This document shows, one piece after another, positions 20,753 through 34,300 of a stretch of 64,000 nucleotides of DNA (its first letter is position 1; each line of letters starts with the position of its first letter). Where the stretch lies: contig NW_027096052.1 in NCBI RefSeq assembly GCF_040115645.1, positions 1 to 64,000 on the forward strand, written 5' to 3'. The DNA is from Euwallacea fornicatus (taxonomy: Eukaryota; Arthropoda; Insecta; Coleoptera; Curculionidae). The notes below the pieces were generated by a model. It saw nothing but the letters and a program-made list of their open reading frames with translations. It made no database searches and was not told the origin of the DNA. The position numbers and the translations under genes are program-made.

Positions 20753-21385
20753 AAGCCCTATGAGTCATGATGAAGTGCTCAACGAGGTTATTCTGTTATT
20801 AAATATTGAAGGTATTTGGAGCTCATTTGCCGAAGTTACGGAGGTTCAAATCTTGAAAAGTCACGAAAGATGTGTGTTTGAGCAAATAAATTACTCGTTT
20901 TCTAGAAAACTCACCAAGACAGAATGAAGCCTTATGAGTCATGATGACGAGCTCCACGAGGTTATTCTGTTGTCAAATTTTGAAGGTATTTGGAGCTCAT
21001 TTGCCGAAGTTACGTAGGTTCAAATCTTGAAAAGTCACGAAAGATGTGTGTTTGAGCACATAAACTACTCGTTTTCTAGAAAACTCACCAAGACAGAATG
21101 AAGCCTTATGAGTCATGATGAAGTGCTCAACGAGGTTATTCTGTTATTAAATATTGAAGGTATTTGGAGCTCATTTGCCGAAGTTACGGAGGTTCAAATC
21201 TTGAAAAGTCACGAAAGATGTGTGTTTGAGCAAATAAATTACTCGTTTTCTAGAAAACTCACCAAGACAGAATGAAGCCTTATGAGTCATGATGACGAGC
21301 TCCACGAGGTTATTCTGTTGTCAAATTTTGAAGGTATTTGGAGCTCATTTGACGAAGTTACGGAGGTTCAAATCTTGAAAAGTCA
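20750..21385. repeat. Satellite segment where AGCAAATAAATT monomers begin
   Basis: The variant AGCAAATAAATT (others read AGCACATAAATT) appears at 20881 and about 21230 and then recurs through 30.3 kb (about 22621, 22969, 24187, 24709, 25057, 29927, 30275). Outside that span I found it only at 9591 and 45231. This marks a locally amplified subfamily. Confidence 0.65.
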
Positions 21386-23795
21386 CGAAAGATGTGTGTT
21401 TGAGCACATAAATTACTCGTTTTCTAGAAAACTCACCAAGACAGAATGAAGCCTTATGAGTCATGATGAAGAGCTCAACGAGGTGATTCTGTTGTCAAAT
21501 TTTGAAGGTATTTGGAGCTCATTTGCCGAAGTTACGTAGGTTCAAATCTTGAAAAGTCACGAAAGATGTGTGTTTGAGCACATAAACTACTCGTTTTCTA
21601 GAAAACTCACCAAGACAGAATGAAGCCTTATGAGTCATGATGAAGAGCTCCACGAGGTGATTCTGTTGTCAAATTTTGAAGGTATTTGGAGCTCATTTGC
21701 CGAAGTTACGGAGGTTCAAATCTTGAAAAGTCACGAAAGATGTGTGTTTGAGCACATAAATTACTCGTTTTCTAGAAAACTCACCAAGATACAATGAAGC
21801 CTTATGAGTCATGATGAAGAGCTCAACAAGGTAATTCTGTTGTCAAATTTTGAAGGCATTTGGAGCTCATTTGCCGAAGTTACGTAGGTTCAAATCTTGA
21901 AAAGTCACGAAAGATGTGTGTTTGAGCACATAAACTACTCGTTTTCTAGAAAACTCACCAAGACAGAATGAAGCCTTATGAGTCATGATGAAGAGCTCCA
22001 CGAGGTGATTCTGTTGTCAAATTTTGAAGGTATTTGGAGCTCATTTGCCGAAGTTACGAGGTTCAAAGCTGGAAAAGTCACGAAAGTTGTGTGTTTGAGC
22101 ACATAAATTACTCGTTTTCTAGAAAATTCACCAAGATACAATGAAGCCTTATGAGTCATGATGACGAGTTCCACGAGGTTATTCTGTTGTCAAATTTTGA
22201 AGGTATTTGGAGCTCATTTGCCGAAGTTACGTAGGTTCAAATCTTGAAAAGTCACGAAAGATGTGTGTTTCAGCACATAAATTACTCGTTTTCTAGAAAA
22301 CTCACCAAGACAGAATGAAGCCTTATGAGTCATGATGAAGAGCTCAACGAGGTTATTCTGTTATTAAATATTGAAGGTATTTGGAGCTCATTTGCCGATG
22401 TTACGGAGGTTCAAATCTGGAAAAGTCACGAAAGATGTGTGTTTGAGCACATAAATTACTCGTTTTCTCGAAAACTCACCAAGACAGAATGAAGCCTTAT
22501 GAGTCATGATGAAGTGCTCAACGAGGTTATTCTGTTATTAAATATTGAAGGTATTTGGAGCTCATTTGCCGAAGTTACGGAGGTTCAAATCTTGAAAAGT
22601 CACGAAAGATGTGTGTTTGAGCAAATAAATTACTCGTTTTCTAGAAAACTCACCAAGACAGAATGAAGCCTTATGAGTCATGATGACGAGCTCCACGAGG
22701 TTATTCTGTTGTCAAATTTTGAAGGTATTTGGAGCTCATTTGCCGAAGTTACGTAGGTTCAAATCTTGAAAAGTCACGAAAGATGTGTGTTTGAGCACAT
22801 AAACTACTCGTTTTCTAGAAAACTCACCAAGACAGAATGAAGCCTTATGAGTCATGATGAAGTGCTCAACGAGGTTATTCTGTTATTAAATATTGAAGGT
22901 ATTTGGAGCTCATTTGCCGAAGTTACGGAGGTTCAAATCTTGAAAAGTCACGAAAGATGTGTGTTTGAGCAAATAAATTACTCGTTTTCTAGAAAACTCA
23001 CCAAGACAGAATGAAGCCTTATGAGTCATGATGACGAGCTCCACGAGGTTATTCTGTTGTCAAATTTTGAAGGTATTTGGAGCTCATTTGACGAAGTTAC
23101 GGAGGTTCAAATCTTGAAAAGTCACGAAAGATGTGTGTTTGAGCACATAAATTACTCGTTTTCTAGAAAACTCACCAAGACAGAATGAAGCCTTATGAGT
23201 CATGATGAAGAGCTCAACGAGGTGATTCTGTTGTCAAATTTTGAAGGTATTTGGAGCTCATTTGCCGAAGTTACGTAGGTTCAAATCTTGAAAAGTCACG
23301 AAAGATGTGTGTTTGAGCACATAAACTACTCGTTTTCTAGAAAACTCACCAAGACAGAATGAAGCCTTATGAGTCATGATGAAGAGCTCCACGAGGTGAT
23401 TCTGTTGTCAAATTTTGAAGGTATTTGGAGCTCATTTGCCGAAGTTACGGAGGTTCAAATCTTGAAAAGTCACGAAAGATGTGTGTTTGAGCACATAAAT
23501 TACTCGTTTTCTAGAAAACTCACCAAGATACAATGAAGCCTTATGAGTCATGATGAAGAGCTCAACAAGGTAATTCTGTTGTCAAATTTTGAAGGCATTT
23601 GGAGCTCATTTGCCGAAGTTACGTAGGTTCAAATCTTGAAAAGTCACGAAAGATGTGTGTTTGAGCACATAAACTACTCGTTTTCTAGAAAACTCACCAA
23701 GACAGAATGAAGCCTTATGAGTCATGATGAAGAGCTCCACGAGGTGATTCTGTTGTCAAATTTTGAAGGTATTTGGAGCTCATTTGCCGAAGTTA
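21385..23795. repeat. Higher-order block, copy A of a 2.4-kb dispersed duplication (offset 7306)
   Basis: This block recurs at 28691-31101. Matching markers are the AGCAAATAAA monomers at 22621 and 22969 (29927 and 30275 in the other copy), the AGAAAATTCACC monomer near 22120, and TTTCAGCAC near 22269. The offset is 42 monomers minus 2 bp. Part of it, about 21126-22530, also recurs at about 24953-26357 (offset 3827). Confidence 0.8.
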
Positions 23796-24952
23796 CGGAG
23801 GTTCAAATCTTGAAAAGTCACGAAAGATGTGTGTTTGAGCACATAAATTACTCGTTTTCTAGAAAACTCACCAAGATACAATGAAGCCTTATGAGTCATG
23901 ATGAAGAGCTCAACAAGGTAATTCTGTTGTCAAATTTTGAAGGCATTTGGAGCTCATTTGCCGAAGTTACGTAGGTTCAAATCTTGAAAAGTCACGAAAG
24001 ATGTGTGTTTGAGCACATAAACTACTCGTTTTCTAGAAAACTCACCAAGACAGAATGAAGCCCTATGAGTCATGATGAAGTGCTCAACGAGGTTATTCTG
24101 TTATTAAATATTGAAGGTATTTGGAGCTCATTTGCCGAAGTTACGGAGGTTCAAATCTTGAAAAGTCACGAAAGATGTGTGTTTGAGCAAATAAATTACT
24201 CGTTTTCTAGAAAACTCACCAAGACAGAATGAAGCCTTATGAGTCATGATGACGAGCTCCACGAGGTTATTCTGTTGTCAAATTTTGAAGGTATTTGGAG
24301 CTCATTTGCCGAAGTTACGTAGGTTCAAATCTTGAAAAGTCACGAAAGATGTGTGTTTGAGCACATAAACTACTCGTTTTCTAGAAAACTCACCAAGACA
24401 GAATGAAGCCTTATGAGTCATGATGAAGTGCTCCACGAGGTTATTCTGTTGTCAAATTTTGAAGGTATTTGGAGCTCATTTGACGAAGTTACGGAGGTTC
24501 AAATCTTGAAAAGTCACGAAAGATGTGTGTTTGAGCACATAAATTACTCGTTTTCTCGAAAACTCACCAAGACAGAATGAAGCCTTATGAGTCATGATGA
24601 AGTGCTCAACGAGGTTATTCTGTTATTAAATATTGAAGGTATTTGGAGCTCATTTGCCGAAGTTACGGAGGTTCAAATCTTGAAAAGTCACGAAAGATGT
24701 GTGTTTGAGCAAATAAATTACTCGTTTTCTAGAAAACTCACCAAGACAGAATGAAGCCTTATGAGTCATGATGACGAGCTCCACGAGGTTATTCTGTTGT
24801 CAAATTTTGAAGGTATTTGGAGCTCATTTGCCGAAGTTACGTAGGTTCAAATCTTGAAAAGTCACGAAAGATGTGTGTTTGAGCACATAAACTACTCGTT
24901 TTCTAGAAAACTCACCAAGACAGAATGAAGCCTTATGAGTCATGATGAAGTG

Positions 24953-26357
24953 CTCAACGAGGTTATTCTGTTATTAAATATTGAAGGTATTTGGAGCTCA
25001 TTTGCCGAAGTTACGGAGGTTCAAATCTTGAAAAGTCACGAAAGATGTGTGTTTGAGCAAATAAATTACTCGTTTTCTAGAAAACTCACCAAGACAGAAT
25101 GAAGCCTTATGAGTCATGATGACGAGCTCCACGAGGTTATTCTGTTGTCAAATTTTGAAGGTATTTGGAGCTCATTTGACGAAGTTACGGAGGTTCAAAT
25201 CTTGAAAAGTCACGAAAGATGTGTGTTTGAGCACATAAATTACTCGTTTTCTAGAAAACTCACCAAGACAGAATGAAGCCTTATGAGTCATGATGAAGAG
25301 CTCAACGAGGTGATTCTGTTGTCAAATTTTGAAGGTATTTGGAGCTCATTTGCCGAAGTTACGTAGGTTCAAATCTTGAAAAGTCACGAAAGATGTGTGT
25401 TTGAGCACATAAACTACTCGTTTTCTAGAAAACTCACCAAGACAGAATGAAGCCTTATGAGTCATGATGAAGAGCTCCACGAGGTGATTCTGTTGTCAAA
25501 TTTTGAAGGTATTTGGAGCTCATTTGCCGAAGTTACGGAGGTTCAAATCTTGAAAAGTCACGAAAGATGTGTGTTTGAGCACATAAATTACTCGTTTTCT
25601 AGAAAACTCACCAAGATACAATGAAGCCTTATGAGTCATGATGAAGAGCTCAACAAGGTAATTCTGTTGTCAAATTTTGAAGGCATTTGGAGCTCATTTG
25701 CCGAAGTTACGTAGGTTCAAATCTTGAAAAGTCACGAAAGATGTGTGTTTGAGCACATAAACTACTCGTTTTCTAGAAAACTCACCAAGACAGAATGAAG
25801 CCTTATGAGTCATGATGAAGAGCTCCACGAGGTGATTCTGTTGTCAAATTTTGAAGGTATTTGGAGCTCATTTGCCGAAGTTACGAGGTTCAAAGCTGGA
25901 AAAGTCACGAAAGTTGTGTGTTTGAGCACATAAATTACTCGTTTTCTAGAAAATTCACCAAGATACAATGAAGCCTTATGAGTCATGATGACGAGTTCCA
26001 CGAGGTTATTCTGTTGTCAAATTTTGAAGGTATTTGGAGCTCATTTGCCGAAGTTACGTAGGTTCAAATCTTGAAAAGTCACGAAAGATGTGTGTTTCAG
26101 CACATAAATTACTCGTTTTCTAGAAAACTCACCAAGACAGAATGAAGCCTTATGAGTCATGATGAAGAGCTCAACGAGGTTATTCTGTTATTAAATATTG
26201 AAGGTATTTGGAGCTCATTTGCCGATGTTACGGAGGTTCAAATCTGGAAAAGTCACGAAAGATGTGTGTTTGAGCACATAAATTACTCGTTTTCTCGAAA
26301 ACTCACCAAGACAGAATGAAGCCTTATGAGTCATGATGAAGTGCTCAACGAGGTTAT
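24953..26357. repeat. Higher-order block repeating about 21126-22530 (offset 3827 bp)
   Basis: The monomer order and subtypes match for about 1.4 kb, including the GACGAGTTCC monomer and the following GCCGATGTTACGG and TTCTCGAAAA monomers. After about 26357 this copy goes on to AAGCTGG, whereas the earlier copy goes to AAATCTTG with AGCAAATAAA. That is a clear switch point between two higher-order lineages. Confidence 0.75.
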
Positions 26358-27836
26358 TCTGTTATTAAATATTGAAGGTATTTGGAGCTCATTTGCCGAA
26401 GTTACGGAGGTTCAAAGCTGGAAAAGTCACGAAAGTTGTGTGTTTGAGCACATAAATTACTTGTTTTCTAGAAAACTCACCAAGACAGAATGAAGCCTTA
26501 TGAGTCATGATGAAGTGCTCAACGAGGTTATTCTGTTATTAAATATTGAAGGTATTTGGAGCTCATTTGCCGAAGTTACGGAGGTTCAAATCTTGAAAAG
26601 TCACGAAAGATGTGTGTTTGAGCACATAAATTACTCGTTTTCTAGAAAACTCACCAAGACAGAATGAAGCCTTATGAGTCATGATGAAGAGCTCCACGCG
26701 GTTATTCTGTTGTCAAATTTTGAAGGTATTTGGAGTTCATTTGCCGAAGTTACGTAGGTTCAAATCTTGAAAAGTCACGAAAGATGTGTGTTTGAACACA
26801 TAAATTACTCGTTTTCTAGAAAACTCACCAAGATACAATGAAGCCTTATGAGTCATGATGAAGAGCTCCACGAGGTGATTCTGTTGTCAAATTTTGAAGG
26901 TATTTGGAGCTCATTTGCCGAAGTTACGTAGGTTCAAATCTTGAAAAGTCACGAAAGATGTGTGTTTGAGCACATAAATTACTCGTTTTCTAGAAAACTC
27001 ACCAAGATACAATGAAGCCTTATGAGTCATGATGAAGAGGTCCACGAGGTGATTCTGTTGTCAAATTTTGAAGGTATTTGGAGCTCATTTGCCGAAGTTA
27101 CGGAGGTTCAAATCTTGAAAAGTCACGAAAGATGTGTGTTTGAGCACATAAATTACTCGTTTTCTCGAAAACTCACCAAGACAGAATGAAGCCTTATGAG
27201 TCATGATGAAGTGCTCAACGAGGTTATTCTGTTATTAAATATTGAAGGTATTTGGAGCTCATTTGCCGAAGTTACGGAGGTTCAAATCTTGAAAAGTCAC
27301 GAAAGATGTGTGTTTGAGCACATAAATTACTCGTTTTCTCGAAAACTCACCAAGACAGAATGAAGCCTTATGAGTCATGATGAAGTGCTCAACGAGGTTA
27401 TTCTGTTATTAAATATTGAAGGTATTTGGAGCTCATTTGCCGAAGTTACGGAGGTTCAAATCTTGAAAAGTCACGAAAGATGTGTGTTTGAGCACATAAA
27501 TTACTCGTTTTCTAGAAAACTCACCAAGACAGAATGAAGCCTTATGAGTCATGATGAAGAGCTCCACGCGGTTATTCTGTTGTCAAATTTTGAAGGTATT
27601 TGGAGCTCATTTGCCGAAGTTACGTAGGTTCAAATCTTGAAAAGTCACGAAAGATGTGTGTTTGAACACATAAATTACTCGTTTTCTAGAAAACTCACCA
27701 AGATACAATGAAGCCTTATGAGTCATGATGAAGAGCTCCACGAGGTGATTCTGTTGTCAAATTTTGAAGGTATTTGGAGCTCATTTGCCGAAGTTACGTA
27801 GGTTCAAATCTTGAAAAGTCACGAAAGATGTGTGTT
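26096..27836. repeat. 10-monomer higher-order unit, copy in the 26-kb region
   Basis: The unit starts at TTTCAGCAC (26096) and carries GGAGTTCATT 636 bp later at 26732, the same spacing as in the copies at 32880 and 35315. It includes the GAGGTCCACG monomer and the two TTCTCGAAAA monomers typical of the unit. Confidence 0.75.
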
Positions 27837-28691
27837 TGAGCACATAAATTACTCGTTTTCTAGAAAACTCACCAAGATACAATGAAGCCTTATGAGTCAT
27901 GATGAAGAGCTCAACAAGGTAATTCTGTTGTCAAATTTTGAAGGCATTTGGAGCTCATTTGCCGAAGTTACGTGGGTTCAAATCTTGAAAAGTCACGAAA
28001 GATGTGTGTTTGAGCACATAAATTACTCGTTTTCTAGAAAACTCACCAAGATACAATGAAGCCTTATGAGTCATGATGAAGAGCTCCACGAGGTGATTCT
28101 GTTGTCAAATTTTGAAGGTATTTGGAGCTCATTTGCCGAAGTTACGTAGGTTCAAATCTTGAAAAGTCACGAAAGATGTGTGTTTGAGCACATAAACTAC
28201 TCGTTTTCTAGAAAACTCACCAAGACAGAATGAAGCCTTATGAGTCATGATGAAGAGCTCCACGAGGTGTTTCTGTTGTCAAATTTTGAAGGTATTTGGA
28301 GCTCATTTGCCGAAGTTACGTAGGTTCAAATCTTGAAAAGTCACGAAAGATGTGTGTTTGAACACATAAATTACTCGTTTTCTAGAAAACTCACCAAGAT
28401 ACAATGAAGCCTTATGAGTCATGATGAAGAGCTCCACGAGGTGATTCTGTTGTCAAATTTTGAAGGTATTTGGAGCTCATTTGCCGAAGTTACGTAGGTT
28501 CAAATCTTGAAAAGTCACGAAAGATGTGTGTTTGAGCACATAAATTACTCGTTTTCTAGAAAACTCACCAAGATACAATGAAGCCTTATGAGTCATGATG
28601 AAGAGCTTCACGAGGTGATTCTGTTGTCAAATTTTGAAGGTATTTGGAGCTCATTTGCCGAAGTTACGTAGGTTCAAATCTTGAAAAGTCA
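27836..28691. repeat. Short linking satellite segment
   Basis: About five monomers, mostly of the GAGCTCCACGAGGTG subtype. One has CGTGGGTTC near 27970, a variant also seen near 34755 and 38931. One has GAGCTTCACG near 28606, also seen near 39737 and 45996. No other feature was seen. Confidence 0.6.
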
Positions 28692-31101
28692 CGAAAGATG
28701 TGTGTTTGAGCACATAAATTACTCGTTTTCTAGAAAACTCACCAAGACAGAATGAAGCCTTATGAGTCATGATGAAGAGCTCAACGAGGTGATTCTGTTG
28801 TCAAATTTTGAAGGTATTTGGAGCTCATTTGCCGAAGTTACGTAGGTTCAAATCTTGAAAAGTCACGAAAGATGTGTGTTTGAGCACATAAACTACTCGT
28901 TTTCTAGAAAACTCACCAAGACAGAATGAAGCCTTATGAGTCATGATGAAGAGCTCCACGAGGTGATTCTGTTGTCAAATTTTGAAGGTATTTGGAGCTC
29001 ATTTGCCGAAGTTACGGAGGTTCAAATCTTGAAAAGTCACGAAAGATGTGTGTTTGAGCACATAAATTACTCGTTTTCTAGAAAACTCACCAAGATACAA
29101 TGAAGCCTTATGAGTCATGATGAAGAGCTCAACAAGGTAATTCTGTTGTCAAATTTTGAAGGCATTTGGAGCTCATTTGCCGAAGTTACGTAGGTTCAAA
29201 TCTTGAAAAGTCACGAAAGATGTGTGTTTGAGCACATAAACTACTCGTTTTCTAGAAAACTCACCAAGACAGAATGAAGCCTTATGAGTCATGATGAAGA
29301 GCTCCACGAGGTGATTCTGTTGTCAAATTTTGAAGGTATTTGGAGCTCATTTGCCGAAGTTACGAGGTTCAAAGCTGGAAAAGTCACGAAAGTTGTGTGT
29401 TTGAGCACATAAATTACTCGTTTTCTAGAAAATTCACCAAGATACAATGAAGCCTTATGAGTCATGATGACGAGTTCCACGAGGTTATTCTGTTGTCAAA
29501 TTTTGAAGGTATTTGGAGCTCATTTGCCGAAGTTACGTAGGTTCAAATCTTGAAAAGTCACGAAAGATGTGTGTTTCAGCACATAAATTACTCGTTTTCT
29601 AGAAAACTCACCAAGACAGAATGAAGCCTTATGAGTCATGATGAAGAGCTCAACGAGGTTATTCTGTTATTAAATATTGAAGGTATTTGGAGCTCATTTG
29701 CCGATGTTACGGAGGTTCAAATCTGGAAAAGTCACGAAAGATGTGTGTTTGAGCACATAAATTACTCGTTTTCTCGAAAACTCACCAAGACAGAATGAAG
29801 CCTTATGAGTCATGATGAAGTGCTCAACGAGGTTATTCTGTTATTAAATATTGAAGGTATTTGGAGCTCATTTGCCGAAGTTACGGAGGTTCAAATCTTG
29901 AAAAGTCACGAAAGATGTGTGTTTGAGCAAATAAATTACTCGTTTTCTAGAAAACTCACCAAGACAGAATGAAGCCTTATGAGTCATGATGACGAGCTCC
30001 ACGAGGTTATTCTGTTGTCAAATTTTGAAGGTATTTGGAGCTCATTTGCCGAAGTTACGTAGGTTCAAATCTTGAAAAGTCACGAAAGATGTGTGTTTGA
30101 GCACATAAACTACTCGTTTTCTAGAAAACTCACCAAGACAGAATGAAGCCTTATGAGTCATGATGAAGTGCTCAACGAGGTTATTCTGTTATTAAATATT
30201 GAAGGTATTTGGAGCTCATTTGCCGAAGTTACGGAGGTTCAAATCTTGAAAAGTCACGAAAGATGTGTGTTTGAGCAAATAAATTACTCGTTTTCTAGAA
30301 AACTCACCAAGACAGAATGAAGCCTTATGAGTCATGATGACGAGCTCCACGAGGTTATTCTGTTGTCAAATTTTGAAGGTATTTGGAGCTCATTTGACGA
30401 AGTTACGGAGGTTCAAATCTTGAAAAGTCACGAAAGATGTGTGTTTGAGCACATAAATTACTCGTTTTCTAGAAAACTCACCAAGACAGAATGAAGCCTT
30501 ATGAGTCATGATGAAGAGCTCAACGAGGTGATTCTGTTGTCAAATTTTGAAGGTATTTGGAGCTCATTTGCCGAAGTTACGTAGGTTCAAATCTTGAAAA
30601 GTCACGAAAGATGTGTGTTTGAGCACATAAACTACTCGTTTTCTAGAAAACTCACCAAGACAGAATGAAGCCTTATGAGTCATGATGAAGAGCTCCACGA
30701 GGTGATTCTGTTGTCAAATTTTGAAGGTATTTGGAGCTCATTTGCCGAAGTTACGGAGGTTCAAATCTTGAAAAGTCACGAAAGATGTGTGTTTGAGCAC
30801 ATAAATTACTCGTTTTCTAGAAAACTCACCAAGATACAATGAAGCCTTATGAGTCATGATGAAGAGCTCAACAAGGTAATTCTGTTGTCAAATTTTGAAG
30901 GCATTTGGAGCTCATTTGCCGAAGTTACGTAGGTTCAAATCTTGAAAAGTCACGAAAGATGTGTGTTTGAGCACATAAACTACTCGTTTTCTAGAAAACT
31001 CACCAAGACAGAATGAAGCCTTATGAGTCATGATGAAGAGCTCCACGAGGTGATTCTGTTGTCAAATTTTGAAGGTATTTGGAGCTCATTTGCCGAAGTT
31101 A
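28691..31101. repeat. Higher-order block, copy B of the 2.4-kb duplication (offset 7306)
   Basis: Matches 21385-23795 monomer by monomer. It diverges at about 31101, where this copy reads TTACGAGG with AAGCTGG and copy A reads TTACGGAGG with AAATCTTG. Confidence 0.8.
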
Positions 31102-31313
31102 CGAGGTTCAAAGCTGGAAAAGTCACGAAAGTTGTGTGTTTGAGCACATAAATTACTCGTTTTCTAGAAAATTCACCAAGATACAATGAAGCCTTATGAG
31201 TCATGATGACGAGTTCCACGAGGTTATTCTGTTGTCAAATTTTGAAGGTATTTGGAGCTCATTTGCCGAAGTTACGTAGGTTCAAATCTTGAAAAGTCAC
31301 GAAAGATGTGTGT

Positions 31314-34300
31314 TTCAGCACATAAATTACTCGTTTTCTAGAAAACTCACCAAGACAGAATGAAGCCTTATGAGTCATGATGAAGTGCTCAACGAGGTTA
31401 TTCTGTTATTAAATATTGAAGGTATTTGGAGCTCATTTGCCGAAGTTACGGAGGTTCAAAGCTGGAAAAGTCACGAAAGTTGTGTGTTTGAGCACATAAA
31501 TTACTTGTTTTCTAGAAAACTCACCAAGACAGAATGAAGCCTTATGAGTCATGATGAAGTGCTCAACGAGGTTATTCTGTTATTAAATATTGAAGGTATT
31601 TGGAGCTCATTTGCCGAAGTTACGGAGGTTCAAATCTTGAAAAGTCACGAAAGATGTGTGTTTGAGCACATAAATTACTCGTTTTCTAGAAAACTCACCA
31701 AGACAGAATGAAGCCTTATGAGTCATGATGAAGAGCTCCACGCGGTTATTCTGTTGTCAAATTTTGAAGGTATTTGGAGTTCATTTGCCGAAGTTACGTA
31801 GGTTCAAATCTTGAAAAGTCACGAAAGATGTGTGTTTGAACACATAAATTACTCGTTTTCTAGAAAACTCACCAAGATACAATGAAGCCTTATGAGTCAT
31901 GATGAAGAGCTCCACGAGGTGATTCTGTTGTCAAATTTTGAAGGTATTTGGAGCTCATTTGCCGAAGTTACGTAGGTTCAAATCTTGAAAAGTCACGAAA
32001 GATGTGTGTTTGAGCACATAAATTACTCGTTTTCTAGAAAACTCACCAAGATACAATGAAGCCTTATGAGTCATGATGAAGAGGTCCACGAGGTGATTCT
32101 GTTGTCAAATTTTGAAGGTATTTGGAGCTCATTTGCCGAAGTTACGGAGGTTCAAATCTTGAAAAGTCACGAAAGATGTGTGTTTGAGCACATAAATTAC
32201 TCGTTTTCTCGAAAACTCACCAAGACAGAATGAAGCCTTATGAGTCATGATGAAGTGCTCAACGAGGTTATTCTGTTATTAAATATTGAAGGTATTTGGA
32301 GCTCATTTGCCGAAGTTACGGAGGTTCAAATCTTGAAAAGTCACGAAAGATGTGTGTTTGAGCACATAAATTACTCGTTTTCTCGAAAACTCACCAAGAC
32401 AGAATGAAGCCTTATGAGTCATGATGAAGTGCTCAACGAGGTTATTCTGTTATTAAATATTGAAGGTATTTGGAGCTCATTTGCCGAAGTTACGGAGGTT
32501 CAAATCTTGAAAAGTCACGAAAGATGTGTGTTTGAGCACATAAATTACTCGTTTTCTAGAAAACTCACCAAGACAGAATGAAGCCTTATGAGTCATGATG
32601 AAGAGCTCCACGCGGTTATTCTGTTGTCAAATTTTGAAGGTATTTGGAGCTCATTTGCCGAAGTTACGTAGGTTCAAATCTTGAAAAGTCACGAAAGATG
32701 TGTGTTTGAACACATAAATTACTCGTTTTCTAGAAAACTCACCAAGATACAATGAAGCCTTATGAGTCATGATGAAGAGCTCCACGAGGTGATTCTGTTG
32801 TCAAATTTTGAAGGTATTTGGAGCTCATTTGCCGAAGTTACGTAGGTTCAAATCTTGAAAAGTCACGAAAGATGTGTGTTTCAGCACATAAATTACTCGT
32901 TTTCTAGAAAACTCACCAAGACAGAATGAAGCCTTATGAGTCATGATGAAGAGCTCAACGAGGTTATTCTGTTATTAAATATTGAAGGTATTTGGAGCTC
33001 ATTTGCCGATGTTACGGAGGTTCAAATCTGGAAAAGTCACGAAAGATGTGTGTTTGAGCACATAAATTACTCGTTTTCTCGAAAACTCACCAAGACAGAA
33101 TGAAGCCTTATGAGTCATGATGAAGTGCTCAACGAGGTTATTCTGTTATTAAATATTGAAGGTATTTGGAGCTCATTTGCCGAAGTTACGGAGGTTCAAA
33201 GCTGGAAAAGTCACGAAAGTTGTGTGTTTGAGCACATAAATTACTTGTTTTCTAGAAAACTCACCAAGACAGAATGAAGCCTTATGAGTCATGATGAAGT
33301 GCTCAACGAGGTTATTCTGTTATTAAATATTGAAGGTATTTGGAGCTCATTTGCCGAAGTTACGGAGGTTCAAATCTTGAAAAGTCACGAAAGATGTGTG
33401 TTTGAGCACATAAATTACTCGTTTTCTAGAAAACTCACCAAGACAGAATGAAGCCTTATGAGTCATGATGAAGAGCTCCACGCGGTTATTCTGTTGTCAA
33501 ATTTTGAAGGTATTTGGAGTTCATTTGCCGAAGTTACGTAGGTTCAAATCTTGAAAAGTCACGAAAGATGTGTGTTTGAACACATAAATTACTCGTTTTC
33601 TAGAAAACTCACCAAGATACAATGAAGCCTTATGAGTCATGATGAAGAGCTCCACGAGGTGATTCTGTTGTCAAATTTTGAAGGTATTTGGAGCTCATTT
33701 GCCGAAGTTACGTAGGTTCAAATCTTGAAAAGTCACGAAAGATGTGTGTTTGAGCACATAAATTACTCGTTTTCTAGAAAACTCACCAAGATACAATGAA
33801 GCCTTATGAGTCATGATGAAGAGGTCCACGAGGTGATTCTGTTGTCAAATTTTGAAGGTATTTGGAGCTCATTTGCCGAAGTTACGGAGGTTCAAATCTT
33901 GAAAAGTCACGAAAGATGTGTGTTTGAGCACATAAATTACTCGTTTTCTCGAAAACTCACCAAGACAGAATGAAGCCTTATGAGTCATGATGAAGTGCTC
34001 AACGAGGTTATTCTGTTATTAAATATTGAAGGTATTTGGAGCTCATTTGCCGAAGTTACGGAGGTTCAAATCTTGAAAAGTCACGAAAGATGTGTGTTTG
34101 AGCACATAAATTACTCGTTTTCTCGAAAACTCACCAAGACAGAATGAAGCCTTATGAGTCATGATGAAGTGCTCAACGAGGTTATTCTGTTATTAAATAT
34201 TGAAGGTATTTGGAGCTCATTTGCCGAAGTTACGGAGGTTCAAATCTTGAAAAGTCACGAAAGATGTGTGTTTGAGCACATAAATTACTCGTTTTCTAGA